From: Luteimicrobium album
Lineage (GTDB): Bacteria > Actinomycetota > Actinomycetes > Actinomycetales > Cellulomonadaceae
Assembly: GCF_030161555.1 (NCBI RefSeq)
Contig: NZ_BSUK01000001.1
Location: 1,612,001-1,676,000, forward strand
Length of the DNA stretch: 64,000 bases
Direction: 5' to 3'
Part shown: in pieces, positions 1 through 9,131 of the stretch
Position numbering within the stretch: the stretch's first letter is position 1
Layout of the letters: every line of letters begins with the position of its first letter
The notes under the pieces: model-generated
What the model saw: the letters and a program-made list of their open reading frames with translations, nothing else
Databases searched by the model: none
Told to the model about the DNA's origin: nothing
Translations under genes and position numbers: made by a program

Positions 1-40
1 CTGGCACGCGGGTCGAAACGATGCGAGCGGCGGTGCGCGG

Positions 41-640
41 TCAGGCGCGCGCTGCGTCCAGCAGGGCGGCGGCGGCGTCGCGGGCCTCGGGGCCCGCTGT
101 CGCGGCGCGGTCGATGCGGATGGCGAGGCCGGCGCCGTCGTAGATCATCTGGAGCTGACGGCCCAGGGTCTCGGGGTTCTTCGCCCCCGCCTCGCGGGAG
201 AGGTCGGTGAGCACGCCCAGCAGCCAGGCGCGGTAGCTCTCGGTCTCCTCGACCGCCGCGCTGCCGGGCTCGGACTCCGCTGCGGCGGCGGTGAACGCGC
301 ACCCGCGGTACCCGGGCTCGGCGAACCGCTCGGCCTGGGCGTCGAAGACGGCGAGGACGCGCTCACGTGGGTCCGTGTGCGCGGCGACGTGCCGCTCGAT
401 CCGGGCCTGGATGCGCTCGTGCCGGAGGACGAGGTACGCGCGGACGAGCTCGTCCTTGGACCCGTAGGTGCTGTACAGGGACGCCTTCGCGACCCCCGCG
501 TGCTCGATGATCCGGTCGATGCCGACTGTGTGGACGCCCTCCGCGTAGAACAGCTCGTTCGCGGCGTCGAGCAGGCGCTCGCGAGCCGTCCGGCGGTCGG
601 TGGCCGACCCCGTGGTGCCGGCGGTGGCTGTCGTGCTCAT
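41..640 (-). CDS. TetR/AcrR-family transcriptional repressor
   Basis: A 199-residue TetR-family DNA-binding repressor. The N-terminal helix-turn-helix lies at about residues 20-65 (ARERLLDAANELFYAEG, then GVAKASLYSTYGSKDELV, the usual recognition-helix pattern), followed by an all-helical ligand and dimer domain of normal length. It is divergent from the MFS gene at 725. The 84-bp gap between them holds two palindromes built on the same half-site, so the likely role is repression of both itself and the transporter, released by a substrate of the pump. The ligand cannot be read from the sequence. The ATG at 640 is the first start after the operators. Confidence 0.92.
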   Translation of the reverse strand: MSTTATAGTTGSATDRRTARERLLDAANELFYAEGVHTVGIDRIIEHAGVAKASLYSTYGSKDELVRAYLVLRHERIQARIERHVAAHTDPRERVLAVFDAQAERFAEPGYRGCAFTAAAAESEPGSAAVEETESYRAWLLGVLTDLSREAGAKNPETLGRQLQMIYDGAGLAIRIDRAATAGPEARDAAAALLDAARA

Positions 641-654
641 GTGTTGACTCTAAC

Positions 655-700
655 AGACAGGTCTGTCTAGTGTGAAGGTTCGCCAGACAGACCTGTCTGG
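655..700. promoter_or_regulatory. Pair of TetR operators between tetR and the MFS gene
   Basis: Two palindromes share the half-site AGACAG/CTGTCT. Site 1 (655-668) has 6-base arms around GT. Site 2 (683-700) has 8-base arms CCAGACAG and CTGTCTGG around AC. They sit 28 bp apart in the divergent promoter region, which is typical of a TetR dimer binding two sites. Site 2 ends 24 bp before the MFS ATG. Confidence 0.82.
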
Positions 701-724
701 CTGATCGATCACCCGGAGGACGAC

Positions 725-2002
725 ATGCTCGACACCCAGGCGCCCGGCGCGGCCTGCCCGGCCGCCGGCCCCCTCGCACCGTCCGCCCAGCCCGCTCCGG
801 CCGTCGTCGGACGCTCGCGCCGCCGTCTGCCCGACGCCGCGGCGTTCGCGCTCCTGCTCTCGGTGATCGTGTTCTTCCTCGCGTCGTCGAGCGCGCCGAC
901 CCCGCTCTACGCGACCTACCAGGCCGAGTGGGGTTTCACGCCCATCACGACGACCCACGTCTTCGGGATCTACGCCGTGGCGGTCCTCGCGGCGCTGCTC
1001 GTCGCGGGACGGCTGTCCGACCACGTGGGCCGCCGGCCCGTGCTGCTGGGCGCCGTCGGGCTGCAGATCGGCGCGATGGTCGTCTTCACGACGGCGGCGG
1101 GCGTCGACGAGCTCATGCTCGCCCGGGTCGTCCAGGGGGTCGCGACGGGCGCGGCCGCCGGGGCGGTGGGCGCGGCGCTGCTCGACCTGTCGGCTCGTCA
1201 CGGCACGCTCGCCAACGCCGTCGCGACCCCCGTGGGCACGGCGCTCGGCGCGCTCGGTGCCGGCGTCCTCGTGCAGTACCTGCCCCAGCCGACGCATCTC
1301 GTCTACGACGTCCTCATCGGCGTGTTCGTGCTCCAGGCGGTGGGCGTCCTGCTCATGGCGGAGACCCTCGCGGCCGCCCGGCCTGGCGCCCTCGCGTCGC
1401 TCCGCCCCCGTCTGGGCGCTCCACGGGCCGCGCGCCTCACGCTGCTCGGCGTGGTGCCCGCGCTCGTCGCGAGCTGGTCGCTCGCGGGCCTCTACGGGGC
1501 GCTCGGGCCGTCGCTCGTCCGGCTCCTCGCGCCGTCGGCGGGGGTGCTGGCCGGGGGTGCGTCGCTGTTCGCGCTCGCCGGCAGCGGCGCGGTGAGCGTC
1601 TACCTGGTGCGGTCGGTCCCCGCGCGGACCGTCCTGCTGCTCGCGATGCCCGCGCTCGTCGTCGGGCTGGGGATCGCGCTCGTCGCCCTGTCGACGGGGT
1701 CGCTCGCGCTCTTCTTCGTCGGGACCGTCGTCGCGGGGCTTGGGTTCGGCGCGAGCTTCACCGGCGGCATCCGGCTCACGGTGCCGTTCGCGGCCGAGCA
1801 CGAGCGCGCCGGGCTGCTGTCCGTGCTCTACGTCGTCGCGTACGTCGCGATGGGGGTGCCGGCCGTCGTCGCCGGGTACCTCGTCGTGCACGGCGGCGGG
1901 CTGCTCGCGACGGCGCAGGGCTACGCGCTCGTCGCGATCGGGCTCGCTGTCGTGGCGACGGCCGTGCTGCTGCTCACCGGTCGGCCGCGCAGGGCAGACT
2001 AG
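725..2002 (+). CDS. MFS drug-type efflux transporter
   Basis: A 425-residue major facilitator protein with about 12 hydrophobic segments. The loop after the second segment carries the MFS signature GRLSDHVGRRPVLL (about residues 97-110), placing it in the DHA1 drug:H+ antiporter type. It would export a small molecule across the cytoplasmic membrane using the proton gradient. The ATG at 725 is preceded by CGGAGGA at a good distance. It is divergent from the TetR gene at 41-640 and separated from it by two TetR operators, so inducible efflux is the likely mode. The substrate is unknown. Confidence 0.9.
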   Translation: MLDTQAPGAACPAAGPLAPSAQPAPAVVGRSRRRLPDAAAFALLLSVIVFFLASSSAPTPLYATYQAEWGFTPITTTHVFGIYAVAVLAALLVAGRLSDHVGRRPVLLGAVGLQIGAMVVFTTAAGVDELMLARVVQGVATGAAAGAVGAALLDLSARHGTLANAVATPVGTALGALGAGVLVQYLPQPTHLVYDVLIGVFVLQAVGVLLMAETLAAARPGALASLRPRLGAPRAARLTLLGVVPALVASWSLAGLYGALGPSLVRLLAPSAGVLAGGASLFALAGSGAVSVYLVRSVPARTVLLLAMPALVVGLGIALVALSTGSLALFFVGTVVAGLGFGASFTGGIRLTVPFAAEHERAGLLSVLYVVAYVAMGVPAVVAGYLVVHGGGLLATAQGYALVAIGLAVVATAVLLLTGRPRRAD

Positions 2003-2026
2003 GGCACGGACGAGCGGGGAGGTTCG

Positions 2027-2575
2027 ATGCGGCAGGTGCCCGACGGGCTGCGGGTGGCGCGCTACGGCGCGCCCGACCCCGCGCAGCCGGTCCCGGTCAC
2101 GACGCTCGCCTGGCGGACGACGGGGTACGCGCTCGCGATCCAGGTCGGGCTGTGGGTCGTGGTGACGCTGCTGGCCGCGTTCGTCGACGGCGCCCTGACG
2201 GCGGACGAGCCCGGGGACACCACGTTCGCAGGGTTCGGCATGGTGCTCGGGTTCGTCGGCGGGCTCGGCGCCGTCGGCGTGACCGTGATCGCGGGGTTCT
2301 CGATGGCGTGGCTCTTGGAGTCCGCGGTCCGCAGGTTCGCTGCGCCCGCCCATCACGAGAAGGTGGCGGTGACCGTCTTCGCGGTCGCGGGGGCCGTCGT
2401 CGGCGGCGCGCTCGTGGCGCTCGCGGTGCGAGGGGAGCTCGAACGCCCCGGCGACGTCGACCCGATCACGGCCGGAGTGCTCGTGTGGGGCGTTGTCGCG
2501 GGGGCGCTGCCGGCGGGCGCGGGCCGGTGGCTCGCCGCCCGCCGGGGGAGGGAACGGCGTCAGACCGCCGTGTAG
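2027..2575 (+). CDS. Four-helix membrane protein, unknown function
   Basis: A 182-residue protein with four clear hydrophobic segments, at about residues 35-57, 68-100, 112-135 and 150-172, separated by short charged loops. I do not recognise a family. It starts with ATG at 2027 after GGGGAGG, 24 bp behind the MFS stop, so it is probably co-transcribed with the exporter. Its last 16 bases overlap the 3' end of the convergent SDR gene. The frame is open throughout and has the codon bias of its neighbours. Confidence 0.7.
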   Translation: MRQVPDGLRVARYGAPDPAQPVPVTTLAWRTTGYALAIQVGLWVVVTLLAAFVDGALTADEPGDTTFAGFGMVLGFVGGLGAVGVTVIAGFSMAWLLESAVRRFAAPAHHEKVAVTVFAVAGAVVGGALVALAVRGELERPGDVDPITAGVLVWGVVAGALPAGAGRWLAARRGRERRQTAV

Positions 2576-3324
2576 CCGCCGTCGACGACGTGCTGCGAGC
2601 CGGTGATGAAGCTCGCCTCGTCGGACAGGAGGAAGAGCACGAGGCCCGCGACCTCCTCGGCGGTCCCGAGGCGGCCGATCGGGTGCTTCGACACGAGGGC
2701 GTCGTACGCCTCGCGCGGCATTCCCTGCAGCAGCGGGGTGTCGATGTAGCCCGGGTGCACGGAGTTCACGCGCACGCCCTGGTTCGCGTAGCCCGCGGCG
2801 GCGGCCTTGGTGAGTCCGGCGACGGCGTGCTTCGCGGCCGTGTAGGGGGCCGCGCCGGGCTCGCCGACGAGGCCGAGGATCGACGACGTGTTGACGATCG
2901 CGCCGCCGCCCGCCGCGATCATCGCGGGGATCTCGTACTTCATGCCGTAGAACACGGAGTCGAGGTTGACGGCCATGAGCGTGTGGTACGCGTCGAGGTC
3001 GTCGATGTCGGCGAGGAGCCCGCTCGGGCCGCCGATGCCGGCGTTGTTGAACGCGAGATGCAGCGCGCCGTACGTGGAGACCGCGCCGTCGACCATCGCC
3101 TTGACCTGGTCCGCCTTGCCGACGTCGACGCCTATCGCGTTCGCGGTGCCGCCGGCGGCGGTGATCTCGTCGACGACCTGCTGGGCGGCGTCCTCGCGGA
3201 GGTCCGCGACGACGACGTTCGCGCCCTTCGCGGCGAGCGCGATCGCGACCGCCTTGCCGATCCCTGACGCGCCGCCCGTCACGAGCGCCGTCTTGCCTGC
3301 GAACTGTCCTGCTGCTTCTGCCAT
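2560..3324 (-). CDS. Short-chain dehydrogenase/reductase (SDR)
   Basis: A 254-residue classical SDR, a soluble NAD(P)(H)-dependent oxidoreductase. The nucleotide-binding motif TGGASGIG is at about residues 16-23, NNAG near 93, the catalytic Ser in VNTSSILG near 146, and the Tyr/Lys pair as YTAAKHA near 160-166. An acidic residue follows the second strand (VVVADLRED), which favours NAD(H) over NADP(H). The length and the C-terminal GGYTAV are typical. The ATG at 3324 begins MAEAAGQFAGK. The substrate is not predictable and no pathway partner lies next to it. Confidence 0.92.
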   Translation of the reverse strand: MAEAAGQFAGKTALVTGGASGIGKAVAIALAAKGANVVVADLREDAAQQVVDEITAAGGTANAIGVDVGKADQVKAMVDGAVSTYGALHLAFNNAGIGGPSGLLADIDDLDAYHTLMAVNLDSVFYGMKYEIPAMIAAGGGAIVNTSSILGLVGEPGAAPYTAAKHAVAGLTKAAAAGYANQGVRVNSVHPGYIDTPLLQGMPREAYDALVSKHPIGRLGTAEEVAGLVLFLLSDEASFITGSQHVVDGGYTAV

Positions 3325-3497
3325 GGGGGCGTCACCTGATTCTCGAGCTGTCGGGGACGCGGGTCCGTCGCGACTGAGGCGGACCAGACAGTCGACCCCG
3401 GCAACAGTTCAAGCGTACGCCCGACGACGGCGCCCGGGCTGTTCCGCAGGTCACGTCCGGGGGGCGGATGTCGGGGGTGTCGGGAAGGATCGGAGCC

Positions 3498-4322
3498 ATG
3501 ACCTCCGAGGACTTCTGGATCTGCCGCACGTGCGGCGTCGAGCACGCCGACCGCCCTGACGTCTGCGCGATCTGCGCCGACGAGCGCCAATGGGTGCCCG
3601 AGGCGGGGCAGGCCTGGACGACGCTCGCCGAGCTCGCGGCCGAGGGGAGCCGCGTCCGGGTCGACGAGCTCGAGCCCGGGCTGCACGCGCTGCGAGGCGA
3701 CCCGGGCGTGGGGATCGGGCAGGAGACGAAGGTCGTCGTCACGCCGCACGGCAACCTGCTGTGGGACCCGCTCGGCTACCTCGACGACGAGGCCGTCGCC
3801 GCGGTCCGGGCGCTGGGCGACGTCGTCGCGATCGCGGCGAGCCACCCCCACATGTACGGGGTGCAGGTCGAGTGGAGCCGTCGGCTCGGCGGGGTGCCGG
3901 TGCTGGTCGCGGCGGCCGACGCGTCCTGGGTCGCGCGAGCCGACGACGTGATCGAGACCTGGTCCGGCGAGCGCGAGGTCGTGCCCGGCGTGACCCTCGT
4001 GCAGGTGGGTGGACATTTCCCCGGCAGCGGCGTCGTGCACTGGACGGGCACCGAGGACGGCAAGGGCGCGCTCCTGTCCGGCGACACCGTCTTCGTCAAC
4101 CCGGATCGGACGTCGGTGAGCTTCATGCGCTCGTACCCGAACCGGATCCCGCTGTCCGCCGCGGTCGTCGAGCGGATCGCCGACCGGCTCGACCCACTCG
4201 AGTTCGACCGGATCTACCACAACTTCCACGGACGCATCGCCTCCGACGGACGAGGCGTCCTGCGCCGGTCGGCGGACCGTCACGCCGGCTGGGCGCGTGG
4301 CGACTTCGACCATCTCACCTGA
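3498..4322 (+). CDS. MBL-fold hydrolase with N-terminal zinc-ribbon
   Basis: A 274-residue protein with a metallo-beta-lactamase-like core. At the N terminus Cys9-x2-Cys12 and Cys23-x2-Cys26 form a rubredoxin-like zinc ribbon. The core keeps strand and loop patterns of the fold: ASHPHMYG where HxHxDH is expected, GGHFPGSGVVHW for the next metal His, LLSGDTVFV for the bridging Asp, and a late His in NFHGRI. The first metal motif is therefore reduced. I chose the ATG at 3498 because GGAAGGA lies 8 bp before it; an upstream in-frame start at 3468 has no such site. The substrate is unknown. Confidence 0.82.
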   Translation: MTSEDFWICRTCGVEHADRPDVCAICADERQWVPEAGQAWTTLAELAAEGSRVRVDELEPGLHALRGDPGVGIGQETKVVVTPHGNLLWDPLGYLDDEAVAAVRALGDVVAIAASHPHMYGVQVEWSRRLGGVPVLVAAADASWVARADDVIETWSGEREVVPGVTLVQVGGHFPGSGVVHWTGTEDGKGALLSGDTVFVNPDRTSVSFMRSYPNRIPLSAAVVERIADRLDPLEFDRIYHNFHGRIASDGRGVLRRSADRHAGWARGDFDHLT

Positions 4323-4352
4323 CCGGCGCCGCGCACGGCCAGGCGCGGAGGG

Positions 4353-4966
4353 CTACCGGTCGGCGGGCGTCCGCCAGGCGCGCGCCGCGAGGTCGGCGAG
4401 CGCGCCGAGGTACCGGTCCTCGTCGATCCCGTGCGGGTGCGTGCCGTCGTAGACGTCGCGGAGCACCCAGTAGTGGCTGACGGCGGACATCAGGACGGAC
4501 GCGAGCGCGTCCCAGTCCGGCGCGCCCGCGGGCTCCTCGGGCTGCGCGCGGAGCCAGCCGGCGACGGTCCCGACGACGGCCGCGAGCTCCTGCTCGCGGA
4601 CCTGCGCGAGCAGGTCGGGGAAGGCCGCGAGGTCGCGGACGAGGAGCCGGTTGACGTCGCGCTCCTGCTCCAGACGGCGCAGGCCGGCCCGCGCGACGGC
4701 GGCGAGCCGGTCGCGCAGCGGCAGCGCGGGCAGCGCGGCGGGGTCGTCGAGGAAGGCCACGAGGCTCTGGCCCTGCTCGGCCTGGCGGCGCAGCCCTCCT
4801 CGAGCAGCGCGAGCTTGGACGGGAAGTGGCGGTACAGGCCGCCGGCGCCCGGCGACAGACCGGCGGCCGCCTCGATCTGCGCGACCGTCGTCGCCTTGTA
4901 CCCCTGCCTGCCGAACAGGTCCATCGCGGCGACGACGATCGCGTCGCGGGTGCCCGCCTCAGGCAT
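4353..4966 (-). CDS. TetR-family regulator, frame broken once
   Basis: A TetR repressor split into two frames. Residues 1-60 (DAIVVAAMDLFGRQGYKA through LYRHFPSKLALLEE) form a standard helix-turn-helix. The ligand domain (QSLVAFLDDPAALPALPLRD to AARAWRTPADR) continues in the next frame. Adding one C to the CCC run at 4794-4796 restores a 204-residue protein reading LLEEGLRRQAEQGQSLVAF. The ATG at 4966 overlaps the stop of the PPOX gene (ATGCCTGA), so the two are translationally coupled. A palindrome before that gene at 5380-5395 is the probable operator. Confidence 0.82.
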
Positions 4967-5357
4967 CGAGCGTGAGCTCGTAGTGGAGCGTCTGCCAGCC
5001 CTTGCGCCGGTGCATCCAGGGGACGAGGCGACGCTGGAGGACCGGGTACTTCGCGGCGAGGAGCTCGCGGGCTCGGGCCTCGTCGGCGCCCGCCACGCGG
5101 TAGGCCGTGCCGCTCACGGCGGGTCCGGTCGGCCGGCCGCGCAGCATCGTCGCGGGGGCGACGCGCACCTCGGGGAAGTTCCGGAGCCGCTTGTGCTTGC
5201 CCGCGGCGTCGTACGTGCGGAAGTACATGCGGCCATCTTCGTCGACGACGACGCTCACGGGCGTCCCGACCCACGTGCCGTCCCGCTTGCGGGTCTCGAG
5301 GCTGATGGTCCTCTGGTCACGCAGCAGCTCGGGGGTGACCGGTCGTGCAGTGAACAT
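4959..5357 (-). CDS. PPOX-class flavin/F420-dependent oxidoreductase
   Basis: A 132-residue split-barrel protein of the pyridoxamine 5'-phosphate oxidase-like class that often uses F420 or FMN in actinobacteria. Visible features are the N-terminal strand TISLETRKRDGTWVGTPV, the MYFRTYDAAGKHKRLRN segment typical of these deazaflavin reductases, and RVAPATMLRGRPTGP. I start at ATG 5357 (MFTARPVTPELL), which has AAGGA 8 bp before it; an in-frame extension to 5426 lacks a ribosome site and would contain the operator. It is the first gene of a two-gene unit with the TetR gene. The substrate is unknown. Confidence 0.85.
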   Translation of the reverse strand: MFTARPVTPELLRDQRTISLETRKRDGTWVGTPVSVVVDEDGRMYFRTYDAAGKHKRLRNFPEVRVAPATMLRGRPTGPAVSGTAYRVAGADEARARELLAAKYPVLQRRLVPWMHRRKGWQTLHYELTLDA

Positions 5358-5379
5358 GGTGGATCCTTGCCATCGGCAT

Positions 5380-5395
5380 AAGTAACTACTTACTT
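5380..5395. promoter_or_regulatory. Putative TetR operator upstream of the PPOX-tetR unit
   Basis: A perfect inverted repeat AAGTAA-CTAC-TTACTT, AT-rich against the background, 23 bp upstream of the PPOX ATG and 70 bp upstream of the divergent Gfo/Idh gene. It is the likely autoregulatory site of the TetR protein encoded second in the unit. Confidence 0.7.
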
Positions 5396-5464
5396 GCACC
5401 GTAGCGCGGCACGCCGACCGCGACAAGACCCGGCGCCGCGACCCGCTGGACGGGACAATGGCGC

Positions 5465-6541
5465 ATGACCACCACGCGCTACGCCCTCGTCGGCTACGGC
5501 GGTGCCGGCCGCGGCATCCACTCCCGCCTGATCCGGGAAGCCGGTGGCGTCGTCACCGACGTCGTCGCCCGCGACCCCGGCCGCCGCATGCAGGCGGCGA
5601 GCGACTGGCCCGCCGTCCGCCTGCACGACGACGTCACGTCCCTCCTCGCGTCACGCGACGGCCAAGGCGGCCGCTCCGCCGGGCCGGCGTTCGACGTCGT
5701 CGTGGTCGCGAGCCCGACGCCCCTGCACGCCGAGCACGCCGCGGCGGTCTCTGCCACCGGGGTGCCGTTCGTCCTCGACAAGCCGCTCGCGACCTCCGCC
5801 GCGCAGGCCCGCGAGGTCGTCGCCGCAGCGGGCAGCACCCCGTTCACCGTCTTCCAGAACCGCCGGTGGGATCCCGAGCAGCTCACCCTGCGCGCCGTCG
5901 TCGGGCGGGGAGAGCTGGGCGAGGTGCACACCTTCGAGCGGCGCTGGGAGAGGTTCCGTCCTGTCCCGCGGGACCGGTGGAAGGAGAACGACCCCGTCGG
6001 CGGTGGGCTGCTCCTCGACCTCGGCCCGCACCTCGTCGACTCCGCGACGCAGCTCTTCGGGCCCGTCACCGCCGTGTCCGCGCACCTGCGCGCGCTCACC
6101 ACCCCCACCGAGGACGACGTCTTCCTCGAGCTGCAGCACGCCGAGGGTGGCGCGGTCGAGGGCGCCGGCGCGGTGCCGGGCGGCGTGGTGTCACGCCTGT
6201 GGGCCGGGTCCGTCGTCGGTGCGCCCGGCCCCCGGACACGCGTCCTCGGCCGGGGTGCCGCGTACCTCGTGACGACCTACGAGACGGCGTCCGAGGCGTC
6301 GCCGTTCGAGGTGCTCGACGCCGACGCGCCCGCGGGCTCCGAGGGCTGGCTCGTGCGCGGGCGCGAGAAGACCCCGGTGCCGCGCGCGCCCGGCGGGCAC
6401 GCCGACTTCTACCGGCTCGTCGCCGCGTGGGCCGCCGGCGAGCGCTCGGCGCCCGTCGACCCGGCGGACGCCGTCCGCACGGCTGAGGTGCTCGACGCCG
6501 CCCGGGTCGCCGCGCGGGAGGGTCGCCGCGTCGAGGTGTGA
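5465..6541 (+). CDS. Gfo/Idh/MocA-family oxidoreductase
   Basis: A 358-residue NAD(P)-dependent sugar-type dehydrogenase. The N-terminal Rossmann fold begins YALVGYGGAGRGIHSRLI. The family motif DKPLATS (normally EKP) is near residue 104, and the conserved GGGLLLDLGPHLVD of the substrate domain is near 179-192. The length fits the family. It is divergent from the PPOX-tetR unit and convergent with the DHA2 exporter, so no operon partner suggests a substrate. Enzymes of this family oxidise sugars or polyols or reduce cyclic imines; I cannot say which applies here. Confidence 0.9.
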   Translation: MTTTRYALVGYGGAGRGIHSRLIREAGGVVTDVVARDPGRRMQAASDWPAVRLHDDVTSLLASRDGQGGRSAGPAFDVVVVASPTPLHAEHAAAVSATGVPFVLDKPLATSAAQAREVVAAAGSTPFTVFQNRRWDPEQLTLRAVVGRGELGEVHTFERRWERFRPVPRDRWKENDPVGGGLLLDLGPHLVDSATQLFGPVTAVSAHLRALTTPTEDDVFLELQHAEGGAVEGAGAVPGGVVSRLWAGSVVGAPGPRTRVLGRGAAYLVTTYETASEASPFEVLDADAPAGSEGWLVRGREKTPVPRAPGGHADFYRLVAAWAAGERSAPVDPADAVRTAEVLDAARVAAREGRRVEV

Positions 6542-6554
6542 GTGCCAGCGGGGG

Positions 6555-8153
6555 TCACGAGCCGGGCCGCGCCCCCGCCGCCGCCCGGCCGCCCAGCCAG
6601 AACGCCGCGGTCGCGCCGACGGTCGCGACGGCGCCGACCACTGCACCCAGGTTCACCATGGCGTTGAGGGCGTCGATCGACGCCGCGTCGGCGACGCGGG
6701 CCAGCGCGGGGGCGGCGGCGTGCAGCTGGGACGGCAGGTCGTGGAGCGCCTCGTGGCCGGCGCCGGCCCCGATCGCGTCCGCGAACTGCTCTCGCAGGTC
6801 CGTCGGCACCCCGGACGCCCCGGGCAGCGCGTCGACGCCCGCCGTGGCACGGTCCCGTGCGACGTGGCTGAAGACGGCGCCCAGCCCGGCGACCCCGACC
6901 GCCATGCCCACCTGTCGCAGCGTGCCGAACGTCGCGCTCGCCATGCCGGCGTTCTCCTGGGACGCGAACGTCAGGGAGGCGGCCTGCGTGAGCGCGGTGA
7001 TGGCGCCCAGCCCGAGGCCGCCGACGACCAGGCCCGGCACGAAGTGCAGCCACGTGTCTCCTGGCTCCAGCCGGCCGAGCCACCACATCCCGGCCGTGAC
7101 GAGACCCATCGTCACCGGCAGCGAGACGCGTAGCGGCACACGCTTGGCGAGCGCTGCGGCGACGGGGGCGGCGATCAGCGCGGCCCCGCTGATCGGCAGG
7201 AGGCGCAGGCCCATCTCCAGGGGCGTGCAGCCGAAGGTGCCGATCATGAAGAGCGCGAGGAAGTTGGCCGCCGCCATGAGCGTGGCCATGTGCCCGACCG
7301 AGACGATCGCGGTGCCCGCGAAACCGGGCTTGCGCAGCATCCCGACGTCGAGGAGCGGGTGCGGGGCCCGGAACTGCCACGCCACGAAGCAGACCAGCAG
7401 CGCGAGAGCCGCGCCTGCCAGTGCCACGAGGGTCGGTGAGGTCCAGCCGAGGCTGTTGCCGCGCGTGAGCGCGAGCACCCCGGCCACGAGCCCGCCCGTC
7501 AGCAGCACCGAGCCGAGCCAGTCGGCGCGTCGACCGAGCGCCCGCGGCGACTCGGGCAGACGTCGTGTAGCCACGCCGAGGATCACGACGCCGATCGGTA
7601 CGTTGACCAGGAAGATCGAACGCCAGCCGAAGGACGTGACCAGGGCCCCGCCGAGCACCGGTCCAGCCACGGTGGCGCCGGCCATCACCGCGCCGTAGAC
7701 GCCGATGGCCCTCATCCGTGCAGCCGGGTCGGGGAAGGCGACCGAGAGCAGCGGGAGCGCGGTCGCGAAGAGCATCGTGGCGCCGACGCCCTGCACCGCC
7801 CGGAGGACGTCGAGCTGGAGGATGGTCCCGGAGAGCGCCAGGGCCAGGGACGCGGCCGTGAAGACGGCCATGCCGGCGAGGAAGAGGCGTCGGCGGCCGT
7901 AGCGGTCGCCGACGGTGGCGAACGTCAGCAGCAGACCCGCCAACGGGATCGCGTAGCCGTCGATCACCCACTGGAGCCCGTCGATCGAGGTGTCGAGGTC
8001 GGCGCGGATGTCGGCGAGCGCCGCGGACACCACGGTCGTGTCGAGCATCAGCATGAAGATGGCGGCGCACACCAGGAAGAGCACGGTCCCGGGCCGTCCG
8101 GTGCGCGGCTGCGTGGGTGGTCGGTCGTTCGCGCGTCTGGTGGTGGTGCTCAT
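6555..8153 (-). CDS. DHA2-family MFS multidrug exporter (EmrB/QacA type)
   Basis: A 532-residue transporter with about 14 hydrophobic segments, the DHA2 hallmark. MLDTTVVSAALADIRADL in the first segment is the DHA2 motif D1 region, followed by GLQWVIDGYAIPLAGLLL and the MFS motif GDRYGRRRLFLAG near residues 88-100. It would export drugs or other amphipathic molecules using the proton gradient. The ATG at 8153 has GGGAGACGACC before it. An AraC-type regulator lies 129 bp upstream on the same strand, which suggests the pump is under its control. Confidence 0.92.
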   Translation of the reverse strand: MSTTTRRANDRPPTQPRTGRPGTVLFLVCAAIFMLMLDTTVVSAALADIRADLDTSIDGLQWVIDGYAIPLAGLLLTFATVGDRYGRRRLFLAGMAVFTAASLALALSGTILQLDVLRAVQGVGATMLFATALPLLSVAFPDPAARMRAIGVYGAVMAGATVAGPVLGGALVTSFGWRSIFLVNVPIGVVILGVATRRLPESPRALGRRADWLGSVLLTGGLVAGVLALTRGNSLGWTSPTLVALAGAALALLVCFVAWQFRAPHPLLDVGMLRKPGFAGTAIVSVGHMATLMAAANFLALFMIGTFGCTPLEMGLRLLPISGAALIAAPVAAALAKRVPLRVSLPVTMGLVTAGMWWLGRLEPGDTWLHFVPGLVVGGLGLGAITALTQAASLTFASQENAGMASATFGTLRQVGMAVGVAGLGAVFSHVARDRATAGVDALPGASGVPTDLREQFADAIGAGAGHEALHDLPSQLHAAAPALARVADAASIDALNAMVNLGAVVGAVATVGATAAFWLGGRAAAGARPGS

Positions 8154-8282
8154 CGGTCGTCTCCCGTCGGCGATCGTCGCGGACCGGCTGTCTGCCGCCG
8201 CGATCTCGACGCTAGGTCGGGTGGGAGGCCGTCCGGAACGACGTATCCGGACAGGCGATCGCGCGTATCGGCCAGACGGAGG

Positions 8283-9064
8283 TCAGTCCGTCGAAGTGGC
8301 CGAGGTCCCGTTGAAGTAGGCGGCCGGCGTGGTGCCGAGCTCGCGACGGAATGCGGCGATGAACGCGCTGGACGTCAGGTAGCCGACCTCGCGGGCCACC
8401 CGTGACACGGGCAGCCCGTCAGCCAGCAGCGGGAGCGCCGCGTTGAGCCGTTCGAAGGTGCGCCAGCTCTCGAAGCTCACCCCCGTCTCGCTCCTGAACC
8501 GGCGTGAGAGCGTCCGCGCCGAGGAGCCCACGTCACGGCCCCACCGGGCGAGCGAGCGGCCGTCGGCCGGGTTCGCGCGGATCGCGAGGGCGACGGCGCG
8601 GGTCTGCGCGTCGTCGGGCAGGATGCTCGGGATCGCCGCCACCGGGACCGGCAGGAGCAGGTCCCAGAGGACGGTGAGGGCGTGCGAGCGGCGGTCGTGC
8701 GCGGTGGAGCCGAGAGCGACCACGTACTCGAGGAGCGGACCCGTCAGCCCGGTCGCGTCGACGACGGTGGGCACCTCCCAGCCCAGCGGGGACTCGGCGG
8801 GCTCGAAGTAGAGCGACAGCATCCGGTCCGCGGAACCTGGTGCGACCGCGTGCGGGACGCCCCGGGGATCCAGAGCGCCCGCGACCGCTGGACCACCCAG
8901 CGGCGGTCGGAGGCCTCCATCGTGAGCACCCCGTCGACGGCCCACGTCAGCTGGTGCTGCGGGTGCGCGTGGGTGGGCAGCCGGGTCGAGCCGTCCAGCG
9001 GCACGACGATGCTCGGGACGTCCCCGACGTCGAGGACGATCCGCAGCGCGGACACCGAGACCAC
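8283..9064 (-). CDS. AraC-family regulator with cupin sensor, frame broken once
   Basis: An AraC/XylS regulator of about 260 residues in two frames. The N-terminal cupin sensor (HAHPQHQLTWAVDGVLTMEA to ALWIPG) is followed, after a break in the CCCCGGGG stretch at 8860-8867, by VPHAVAPGSADRMLSLYF. One added base restores the usual WIPxGVPH phrase. The C terminus has two helix-turn-helix units (ARWGRDVGSSARTLSRRF and VSRVAREVGYLTSSAFIAAF). It starts with GTG at 9064. It sits upstream of the DHA2 exporter on the same strand and is its likely regulator. Confidence 0.85.
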
Positions 9065-9131
9065 GGGGAGCAGTCTAGGAACCGGGCCGCGCGTTGTGAG
9101 ACGCGGGTCATCCTGGCATCCCTTTCGAAGG

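Noticed and set aside
650..2356. Long minus-strand frame opposite the MFS gene
   Set aside because: It crosses both TetR operators and mirrors the codon bias of the MFS gene; no family features.
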